Assembly: GCA_025362035.1 (NCBI GenBank)
Contig: JANYIN010000064.1
Coordinates: 1-55,541, forward strand
From: Gemmatimonadaceae bacterium
GTDB taxonomy: Bacteria; Gemmatimonadota; Gemmatimonadetes; Gemmatimonadales; Gemmatimonadaceae
DNA: 55,541 nt
Direction of reading: 5' to 3'
Under the pieces are notes generated by a model, which worked only from the letters and a program-made list of their open reading frames with translations, searched no databases and was not told the origin of the DNA. Positions within the stretch are counted from its first letter, which is position 1. Every line of letters starts with the position of its first letter. Position numbers and translations under genes: made by a program. This document shows positions 49,884 to 55,541 of this stretch, piece after piece.

Positions 49884-50684
49884 CTACTTCTTCTTGGCGG
49901 GCGGTTTCGCGCTCTTGGCAGTCGGCTTCTTTGGCGGAGTCTTGCTCGCTTTTGCAGCCGGCTTGGACGTTGAGCCCTTATTCGCCTTCGCTGGGGCCTT
50001 GCCTGCGGGCTTCGCCGGTGCCCGCGCCGGCGCTTTGGCAGGCGCCTTCAAAGGCGACTTGGCAGGCGCCTTGGCAGGCGACTTGGCAGGCGACTTGGCA
50101 GTTGCTTTGACGACCGCTTTTCCGGGTGCCGTGGCCGTCGGCTTCGCCGTCTCTGCTGGCGCGGCCGGCTTGTTCGAAGCAGGTGCCGCAGGAGTCATGG
50201 GCTTGACCACGGGTCGAGGCCCGCCGGTGCGCAGCGAAAAGGCGCCGGGACGCTGCGGAGGAGCGATGAGCGCCGCGGCAGCGTTCGCTGCGTCACGTGC
50301 CGCCTTGTCCACGACAGCCTTGTCCGCGGCGATCTTGGATGCCGTGGGGCGTCCTTTTTCGCTTGCCGGCTTCTTACCGTGTGCGTCTTCGGCTTCGCGG
50401 ATCAACTTGTCTGCTTCTTCTTGCGTCATCTGTCCGCGACGGACCATGTACTGCACGAGGTCGCGCGCACTCTCGATCGCGAAGCCGGCGAGACCAGCCG
50501 CGGCGCTGATGACGTCCTTCATCGCCGAGGACACCTTGCTCCCCGCCTCCTGGCTGATCAATTGCGCCCGCTCGGCCATTTCGGCGACGGTATCCCGCAT
50601 GTCGGCGCCACGATGGCCAGGACCGCGTCGTGGGGCTACCGGAGGTGCTGGGGCCTTTTCCTCGTCCGCGTCTATATCCGCCAT
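49884..50684 (-). CDS. PhaF-like protein: phasin-type helix domain plus Lys/Ala/Pro histone-like tail
   Basis: A 266-residue protein from ATG 50684 (GGGAC just upstream; an upstream TTG at 50810 is rejected). Residues ~28-100 form long amphipathic helices (MRDTVAEMAERAQLISQE, ESARDLVQYMVRRGQMTQEE, ADKLIREAED) that resemble the phasin/PhaI-PhaF helix. Residues ~105-175 are an Ala-rich linker. Residues ~175-266 are almost only K, A, P, S and T in AKSPAKAPAK-type repeats, like the DNA-binding tails of PhaF and bacterial histone-H1-like proteins. Together these suggest a granule- or nucleoid-associated protein. The repeat DNA (50030-50100) has near-identical tandem units, so length may vary between strains. 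A predicted promoter lies at 50794-50821. Confidence 0.8.
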   Translation of the reverse strand: MADIDADEEKAPAPPVAPRRGPGHRGADMRDTVAEMAERAQLISQEAGSKVSSAMKDVISAAAGLAGFAIESARDLVQYMVRRGQMTQEEADKLIREAEDAHGKKPASEKGRPTASKIAADKAVVDKAARDAANAAAALIAPPQRPGAFSLRTGGPRPVVKPMTPAAPASNKPAAPAETAKPTATAPGKAVVKATAKSPAKSPAKAPAKSPLKAPAKAPARAPAKPAGKAPAKANKGSTSKPAAKASKTPPKKPTAKSAKPPAKKK

Positions 50685-50793
50685 GTCCCGTCCGTTCCGG
50701 TGCGATGGGGAGCGACTCCCCGTTTCATTGAAGGCGACGCTCCTGCGCGCTAACTTCGCCGCGCCAAGCCGTGACGCCCGATTTGTCGCGGCA

Positions 50794-50821
50794 AGTATAT
50801 GATTTTTCAACAGCTACGCAA
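50794..50821 (-). promoter_or_regulatory. Predicted promoter of the phasin-like gene
   Basis: TTGCGT (-35, 50821-50816), a 16-base spacer and TATACT (-10, 50799-50794; 5 of 6 consensus) on the minus strand in an AT-rich patch. This would give a leader of ~100 bases. On the plus side of the same 254-base gap, TATAGA at 50925-50930 sits so close to ATG 50939 that a leaderless message is possible for the CoA-transferase gene. Confidence 0.45.
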
Positions 50822-50938
50822 GGTTTCATGACAAGCAGCGCGAACCTTCCGTCCTGCACGCTCCCTGATCTCCCAGTTCGGGCTCGGTTCAAAATGACCG
50901 GTCAAACGCTATTCATCGACTCATTATAGAGACAGCAT

Positions 50939-52030
50939 ATGCTCAACGGGACCAAAGTACTTGATATGAGCAGGGTATTGGCCGGCCCGCTCTGCACGAT
51001 GCACCTGGGTGATATGGGCGCGCACGTAATGAAGGTCGAGCGGCCGGGAGCGGGCGATGAGACGAGACGTTGGGGGCCGCCGTTCGATTCCACCGGCCAG
51101 AGTGCCTACTATCTGAGCGTCAACCGCAACAAGCTCAGTATTACCATCGACCTCGAAAATCCGGCCGATGTCGTGGTACTGAAGGGGCTCATGTCGGAGG
51201 CAGACGTCGTGGTCGAGAACTTTCGACCGGGCGCGCTGGCTCGGCGAGGGCTCGACGCGGCGACCATGCGCAAGAAACATCCGTGGCTCGTCTGGTGCAC
51301 CATCGGCGGGTTCGCGAAGGAGCCGTCGCGCCCCGGGTACGATTTTGTCGTGCAGGCGGAGAGCGGCTGGATGTCCGTCACCGGAGAGCCCGACGGCTCC
51401 CCGATGAAGCATGGCATCGCGCTCGCCGATGTGGTCGCGGGCAAGGACGCAGCGATCGCCATTCTGGGAGCGTTGGTCGCGCGCGCGCGCACCCGGCAAG
51501 GGGAGACGTTGGAAATCGCCCTCTCTACGAGCGCCGAAGCGGCTCTCGTTAATGTGGCGCAGAACGCCCTGGTGTCGGGGCAACCCTCCAGGCGCTGGGG
51601 CAACGCGCACGCGAATCTGGTTCCGTACGAGTTGTTCCAGGCCGCCGACCGCGCGATCGTGATCGCGGTGGGAAGCGACGCCCAGTGGCTGGCCTGCGCA
51701 CGTGCGCTCGACGTGCCGTCGCTGGCGGAGGACGTGGCCCTCAGCACGAATGCGGGACGACTGGCACAACGCGACCGAATCACGACCGTGCTCGGTGAGC
51801 GTGTCCGAGAGCGCCCCGCAGCGGAGTGGCGGTCACGTCTGGACGACGCGGGCGTCCCATGCGGCCTCGTTCGTAGCGTCATGGAGGTACTCGCCCAGCG
51901 GGACGCGTCTCCGGCCACGGGAATGCCGCTGAGCATGCCAGGCCGTATTGTCAGAGTGCCCCCTAGGCTGGGAGAGCACGACGCCGCGGTGCGCACGCGC
52001 GGCTGGGGAGCCTTCACCGAGCGAATTTGA
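50939..52030 (+). CDS. CaiB/BaiF-family CoA-transferase
   Basis: A class III CoA-transferase or racemase-type enzyme of 363 residues. The N-terminus GTKVLDMSRVLAGPLCTMHLGDMGAHVMKVERPGAGD is typical. It is followed by YYLSVNRNKLSITIDLENP, VVENFRPGALARRGL, and the region IALADVVAGKDAAIAILGAL that holds the catalytic Asp. It could transfer CoA between carboxylic acids or racemise an alpha-methylacyl-CoA; the subtype is not decidable. There is no acyl-CoA dehydrogenase partner nearby. No Shine-Dalgarno precedes the ATG; an AT-rich -10-like box lies 8 bases upstream, consistent with leaderless start. The sigma factor gene follows after ~125 bases. Confidence 0.92.
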   Translation: MLNGTKVLDMSRVLAGPLCTMHLGDMGAHVMKVERPGAGDETRRWGPPFDSTGQSAYYLSVNRNKLSITIDLENPADVVVLKGLMSEADVVVENFRPGALARRGLDAATMRKKHPWLVWCTIGGFAKEPSRPGYDFVVQAESGWMSVTGEPDGSPMKHGIALADVVAGKDAAIAILGALVARARTRQGETLEIALSTSAEAALVNVAQNALVSGQPSRRWGNAHANLVPYELFQAADRAIVIAVGSDAQWLACARALDVPSLAEDVALSTNAGRLAQRDRITTVLGERVRERPAAEWRSRLDDAGVPCGLVRSVMEVLAQRDASPATGMPLSMPGRIVRVPPRLGEHDAAVRTRGWGAFTERI

Positions 52031-52156
52031 CCGCCCCTTTCGATCGTGTTACGACGTCCGCCGACGGCTCGTCCTCCACACGTGGCGACGCGATTGACGG
52101 AAAACGGCAAATCGGCTCCCCTGTCCCGAGCGCGGCTTCTGCGTTACTCTATCGTC

Positions 52157-52723
52157 GTGAGGACGACGGAGCCAGAACTGCTCGTTGATCAGGACGACTC
52201 CGATCAACGCATCATCCAGCGTGTGCTCGCGGGAGACCGCGACGACTTTACCATGCTGATCACTCGGTACAGTGATCCGCTCTATCGTCATGCGCTGTGT
52301 ATGACCGGCAGCCCCGATGTTGCCGAAGACATCCTGCAGCTCTCGTTCATCAAGGCATACCAGCATCTCGCGGAAGTGCGCGGCCGCTTCGATGCCTGGG
52401 TGTTTCGGATTGTGGCCAATGGCTGCAAGGACTGGCTCAAGAACATTCGCCGGTCCCATCTCAGCTACGACGAGGACGACCAGCCATCGGGCTACGCGAC
52501 GCCGGAGGAGGAGCTCGACCGCACCGAACTGCGATCGGATCTGGACGTTGCGCTCTCGTCCCTTCCGGCGTCTCTTCGCGAGGCTTTCGTGATGAAGCAC
52601 GTCGAAGGGCGATCGTACGAAGAAATGGCGGATCTGCTTGGAACCACCGTCGGCGCACTGAAGATGCGCGTGCATCGGGCACGTGAAGCGCTGCAGGCCC
52701 TACTCGAGGAAAAATACGCATAA
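52157..52723 (+). CDS. ECF-type RNA polymerase sigma factor
   Basis: A 188-residue sigma-70 family factor containing only regions 2 and 4. Region 2 starts at DSDQRIIQRVLAGDRDDF and includes DVAEDILQLSFIKAYQHL and RFDAWVFRIVANGCKDWL. Region 4 is DVALSSLPASLREAFVMKHVEGRSYEEMADLLGTTVGALKMRVHRARE. Spacing is normal for ECF. The start is set at GTG 52157; frame extends to 52046 but the extra residues are not sigma-like. No ribosome site is seen. The next gene starts two bases after its stop and encodes a membrane-anchored protein of anti-sigma type, the standard layout for envelope-stress sensing. Confidence 0.93.
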   Translation: MRTTEPELLVDQDDSDQRIIQRVLAGDRDDFTMLITRYSDPLYRHALCMTGSPDVAEDILQLSFIKAYQHLAEVRGRFDAWVFRIVANGCKDWLKNIRRSHLSYDEDDQPSGYATPEEELDRTELRSDLDVALSSLPASLREAFVMKHVEGRSYEEMADLLGTTVGALKMRVHRAREALQALLEEKYA

Positions 52724-52724
52724 C

Positions 52725-53144
52725 ATGTTCGACGATCTTCACTCAGATGCGCTCGGCGAAGGGCGCAAGCGGGACAGCGGACGGCATCGCGAGCGCCCGC
52801 TTGCGGACCGTGAGGTACCGCTCGGTCCCCCGAGTAGGACTATCTCCGAGGCGGTGCACGCATGGCTCGATGGCACCACGCCCGAGCGCGATGCGCGCCG
52901 AGGGGAGTGGTCTCGTGACGTCGACTTCTGGAAGCGCCTGGACGAGGATCTCGCCAAGCGCAGGCACATGCGGACGCCGGCGCACCTCAGTGCGCGCATC
53001 ATGGATGCGATTCCCCAGCACGCGCCGCAGTTGATCACACCGTGGTGGCGTCGCGAATTCGTGGTGACGCCGTCGAGTGCCATCGTCGCCGCGGCGGCGC
53101 TGATGGCGGTCGCAGTGGCGGGGACCGCGTTGGTGATGCGCTGA
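52725..53144 (+). CDS. Putative membrane-anchored anti-sigma factor
   Basis: A 139-residue protein starting MFDDLHSDALGEG at ATG 52725, with GAGGAAAA upstream inside the sigma gene. The N-terminal ~105 residues are polar and helical (ISEAVHAWLDGTTPERDARRGEW, FWKRLDEDLAKRRHM), and one C-terminal transmembrane helix follows (SSAIVAAAALMAVAVAGTALVM). It has no zinc-binding HxxxCxxC motif, unlike ZAS anti-sigmas, and only a short extracytoplasmic tail, so sensing must be within the membrane or by another protein. Position directly after the ECF gene is the main evidence. A terminator follows at 53199. Confidence 0.8.
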   Translation: MFDDLHSDALGEGRKRDSGRHRERPLADREVPLGPPSRTISEAVHAWLDGTTPERDARRGEWSRDVDFWKRLDEDLAKRRHMRTPAHLSARIMDAIPQHAPQLITPWWRREFVVTPSSAIVAAAALMAVAVAGTALVMR

Positions 53145-53198
53145 CGGGCTCCCACTACGACACGACGCTGGCGGCTTCAGCGGTAAAGGGATAAACGC

Positions 53199-53227
53199 GG
53201 CGGCCAAGATCGGCCGCCATTTCCTTT
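53199..53227 (+). terminator. Intrinsic terminator after sigma/anti-sigma genes
   Basis: GGCGGCC-AAGATC-GGCCGCC stem (7 pairs) followed by ATTTCCTTTT, the best T-rich tail in the window. It lies between convergent genes (53145-53283). Confidence 0.75.
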
Positions 53228-53283
53228 TCGGGCCTCCTTCATCCGCGCGCAACGGGCGGTGCCCGCCATGCTCCACGAATTCC

Positions 53284-53832
53284 TTACCTGGACGACGGCG
53301 CTGAAGCGGATGCGGGATGCGTAGTGGTTCGTTCGAACCTGAGTTCGAGCGCCCCGCCCGCGGTGGTGGCGTACCAGCGAGCCAGCGCGTCATCCCGCAC
53401 GGCACGGACGCGCGCGATCTGGTCATCGGTGAAGACGGGCGGCGCAAGGGCTGAGGCGACCTTGCTCGCGGCGACGTACGTCGCGGCATGCTCGCTGAAT
53501 TGCTCCGCACTCCACCGCTCGCCACTACGCCGCTCGGCGTCGAATAGACCGACGATGAGCTCGACGTTCCTGGCTTCGAGAGGAATGGGACCGCGCGGCC
53601 ACGGCGCGGCGAAGTCGGCCATCTCCCACCCATCCGCGACGAGACCATAGAAGCCGTGCTCGTAGCCCAGCGCTGTTTCGACGGCGTAGTGGGTAATATC
53701 GTGGGACGGGAAGACGTTGCCGGTCTGTCCGCGCTGTCGTTGCCACGTGACCGAACCGTCGGCCCGCGTCAAGGTGAGTGACGCGGAGCCATCCGGGTGG
53801 CGTTTGAGACGGATGGCCAGAGCGTGCATCAC
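53284..53832 (-). CDS. Hypothetical soluble protein coupled to the BNR/VPS10 gene
   Basis: A 182-residue protein with no signal peptide. It starts GTG-ATG (MHALAIRLKRHPDGSAS); the GTG gives a GTGA overlap with the upstream stop and the ATG shares one base with it. Strands LTLTRADGSVTWQRQRG are followed by helices (FPSHDITHYAVETALG, GFYGLVADGWEMADF). A D-I-T-H-Y element could bind metal. Coupled translation suggests that it is linked to the exported beta-propeller protein, though it appears cytosolic. The family is not recognised. Confidence 0.7.
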   Translation of the reverse strand: MMHALAIRLKRHPDGSASLTLTRADGSVTWQRQRGQTGNVFPSHDITHYAVETALGYEHGFYGLVADGWEMADFAAPWPRGPIPLEARNVELIVGLFDAERRSGERWSAEQFSEHAATYVAASKVASALAPPVFTDDQIARVRAVRDDALARWYATTAGGALELRFERTTTHPASASAPSSR

Positions 53833-55541
53833 AGAGTCTTCGCGCGGGCATTCACGGAGTCGAGCGCCTTTCGCAGTTCCTCGTAGCGCTCGATCGCGTC
53901 CTGGCTGACACGTTGGTCGGCGCCGACGCTCATCGAATAGAGGTAGGTAATGTGTGTCTGCAGGCCGGGACGGCTGTAACGAACCGTGGGCGTGAAGAAC
54001 TCCGCCTCGAGCGTGGCGAGTGTCGTCAGCGATGCAGGAGTCAACACCGACGCCCGGCTGCGGGCAGCCCGCAATTCCTCAGACGTGTGATTCGCGGCGG
54101 TCACAAGATCGCGCACGCGCAGGTTGTACGCGAGTTGCGCGTCGAGAACTGATGGGGTGACCCCGTCGAGCGTGACGCGCGGATCGGGTGCGATGACCAG
54201 CGGCTGCGTACCGCTCGTGCCAGCGGCGGACAACCGGACAGTGTACATGCCCGGAGCGGCCATGGGCCCGCCCCGGCCGCGCTGGCCCGCGTTCTCCGAC
54301 CACGGTCCCGGATACGTCATGTCCCACACAAAACGATTCAGGCCCGCACGCCCTTGCGGAAGTCCCCCGGCAGACATGGGACGCGATGCGTCTGACCCGT
54401 GCGCGGTATCACTCGCATAGCTCGCCACTACCGCTCCCTTGGCGTCCAGGATGTCGAGCGACACCGGCGCCGACGATGAAAGCCAGTAGTCCACTACCGC
54501 GCCGGGCGCGATGTACTGCGGCGTGTCGTCCGTGGCGGCGCGATCGCCCTCGATGCCGCCGAACCCGGCGCGATATCGATAGCGAGTGGCCGCACGCGGT
54601 GCGAACAGGTGCATGGCTTCGGCCACGGTCTTGTCGCTCAATTGCTGCAGCGGCGTGAGATCGTCGAGAATCCAGAACGAACGGCCCTGTGTGGACAGCA
54701 CCAGGTCCTGACGGTGAACCTTGATGTCGGTCACCGGCGTGACCGGCATGTTCAATTGCATCGAGTGCCAGTGTCCACCGTCGTCGAAGGACACGAACAC
54801 GCCGAACTCGGTACCTGCGTACAACAATCCGGCGCGGCTGGGGTCTTCACGAACGACGCGGGTAGGGCAGTCGGCAGGAATGCCATTGGTGCCGCTGGTG
54901 AGGCGCGTCCAGTTCTTCCCGTAGTCTTCGGTCTTGTAGATGTACGGCTGAAAGTCGCCGAGGAGATAGCGATAGACCGCGACATACGCCGCGCCGGGTC
55001 TTAGGGGCGACGGATCGATATTCTGCACGCGACCTCCGGTGGGGAGGTCCTTCGGTGTCACGTTCGTCCAGGTCTTGCCGCCGTCGCGCGTGACCTGCAC
55101 GAGTCCGTCGTCCGTGCCCACGTAAATGGTATTCGCATCGTGCCGCGACTCGGCGATGTTGACGATGGCGCCGTACACCTCGCCGCCCGCGCCTTCGTTG
55201 GTGATGGGCGTGCCACCGAAGCCCTGCGTCGCCTTGTCATTGCGTGTGAGGTCGGGCGAGATGGGGGTCCATGAGCGTCCGCGATCCGCCGTGCGGAACA
55301 GCACGTTGCCGCCGTGGTACACGACGTTCGGATTGTGCTGAGACACCACTGCGGGCGACGTCCAGTTGAAGCGATAGCGGGTCTTGTCGGTTGGCTCGGT
55401 GAGGTTGAGTTCCGGCCACGGCATCACGGACCGCTTGAGGTCCGTCTGCATGTCTTGCTCCTCGAGGATGCCGACGTAGCATCCGCCATACACGTAGCGC
55501 GGGTTGCGACGATCGACGCCGACGTTGGCGCTCTCGCAGCC
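53829..55541 (-). CDS. BNR/VPS10-type beta-propeller 'glycosyl hydrolase', C-terminal part
   Basis: The frame is open through the right window edge (first visible codons read GCESANVGVDRRNPRYVYGG), so the N-terminal half is missing; 570 residues are visible. BNR/Asp-box repeats occur at RTADRGRSWTPIS, VTRDGGKTWTNVT, KTEDYGKNWTRLT and VSFDDGGHWHSMQ, ending with LSTQGRSFWILDDLTPLQQL. After the propeller (to ~residue 300) comes a Gly-rich beta-sandwich region (LNRFVWDMTYPGPW) and a helical C-terminus. Large proteins of this type (~1000 residues, secreted) are abundant in Gemmatimonadota and are annotated as sortilin/VPS10-like or sialidase-like. A true glycosidase activity is not evident, since no catalytic site is visible. 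Its stop overlaps the next gene. Confidence 0.88.
   Translation of the reverse strand, partial: GCESANVGVDRRNPRYVYGGCYVGILEEQDMQTDLKRSVMPWPELNLTEPTDKTRYRFNWTSPAVVSQHNPNVVYHGGNVLFRTADRGRSWTPISPDLTRNDKATQGFGGTPITNEGAGGEVYGAIVNIAESRHDANTIYVGTDDGLVQVTRDGGKTWTNVTPKDLPTGGRVQNIDPSPLRPGAAYVAVYRYLLGDFQPYIYKTEDYGKNWTRLTSGTNGIPADCPTRVVREDPSRAGLLYAGTEFGVFVSFDDGGHWHSMQLNMPVTPVTDIKVHRQDLVLSTQGRSFWILDDLTPLQQLSDKTVAEAMHLFAPRAATRYRYRAGFGGIEGDRAATDDTPQYIAPGAVVDYWLSSSAPVSLDILDAKGAVVASYASDTAHGSDASRPMSAGGLPQGRAGLNRFVWDMTYPGPWSENAGQRGRGGPMAAPGMYTVRLSAAGTSGTQPLVIAPDPRVTLDGVTPSVLDAQLAYNLRVRDLVTAANHTSEELRAARSRASVLTPASLTTLATLEAEFFTPTVRYSRPGLQTHITYLYSMSVGADQRVSQDAIERYEELRKALDSVNARAKTL

Noticed and set aside
50030-50100. 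Tandem DNA repeats as a regulatory or satellite element
   Set aside because: They are in frame and encode the AKxPAK repeat of the phasin-like protein.
49894-50802. 302-codon Ala/Gly/Leu-rich frame antisense to the phasin-like gene, resembling a membrane protein
   Set aside because: It is the complement of the Lys/Ala/Pro repeat; hydrophobicity comes from the reverse reading of AAG/GCC repeats.
1-55541. CRISPR arrays, tRNA or rRNA genes, insertion sequences, prophage
   Set aside because: No regularly spaced repeats, no tRNA T-loop/acceptor combination, no transposase or integrase, and no phage structural genes were seen on either strand.

Overview
The window is high-GC bacterial chromosome that is almost fully coded, with short intergenic gaps and many 1-4 base start/stop overlaps (ATGA, GTGA, TGATG). 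I see no rRNA, tRNA, CRISPR array, insertion sequence or prophage. The gene set points to a diderm bacterium, most likely Gemmatimonadota. The reasons are TamA/TamB outer-membrane assembly genes, several lipoboxes followed by a short AP-rich linker, a BNR/VPS10-type beta-propeller protein of a kind abundant in that phylum, the DUF1501/DUF1800 pair, an ECF sigma/anti-sigma pair, and Rho with a long Arg/Pro/Gly-rich N-terminus. The phylum call is inference from protein character; there is no marker RNA here.

Layout. 1-4.2 kb: succinate dehydrogenase operon (membrane anchor cut by the window edge, then sdhA and sdhB), followed by a small helical-repeat protein and a DUF1801 protein. 4.2-12 kb (minus): a small beta-barrel protein, tamB and tamA. 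12-13.6 kb: rho with a 464-base gap upstream. 14-16.5 kb: a signalling island with a lone HisKA domain protein, a TPR-like protein, a single-domain response regulator and an AraC-type regulator with a receiver-like N-terminus. 16.5-19.1 kb: a 42-residue lipoprotein gene, a TPR protein with its own predicted promoter, and a lipoprotein polysaccharide deacetylase. 19.3-24.7 kb: class A penicillin-binding protein and the exported DUF1800-DUF1501 pair. 24.8-30.6 kb: a 1021-residue GGDEF-like/P-loop/TPR signalling protein, a lipoprotein, and small unknown genes between two strong hairpin terminators. 30.6-35.4 kb: an EF-G paralogue, then DUF2520 reductase-panC-panB, which looks like a pantothenate operon. 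35.4-39 kb (minus): two tandem ATP-grasp ligases and a lysine 2,3-aminomutase. 39.2-44.8 kb: thyX, an FAD-linked 2-hydroxyacid oxidase, a squalene/phytoene synthase, a membrane protein and threonine dehydratase. 44.8-49.8 kb (minus): GHMP kinase, M20 deacylase, a small protein, an RNase HI homologue with altered catalytic residues, a zinc-ribbon protein and a lipoprotein. 49.9-55.5 kb: a phasin/histone-tail protein, a CaiB-type CoA-transferase, ECF sigma and anti-sigma, and the C-terminal part of a BNR/VPS10 protein with a coupled small gene.

The strongest candidate for an undescribed system is the ATP-grasp/ATP-grasp/KamA cluster at 35451-39000. Both ligases resemble D-Ala-D-Ala ligase but lack its usual N-terminal signature. 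The aminomutase keeps the residues that bind lysine. Together they suggest synthesis of a small beta-lysine-containing peptide. A second pattern is TPR-rich intracellular proteins next to tiny or small lipoproteins, seen twice (16.5-18 kb and 24.9-28.8 kb). The window also holds several homologues with changed catalytic residues: an RNase HI, an EF-G and a P-loop signalling ATPase.
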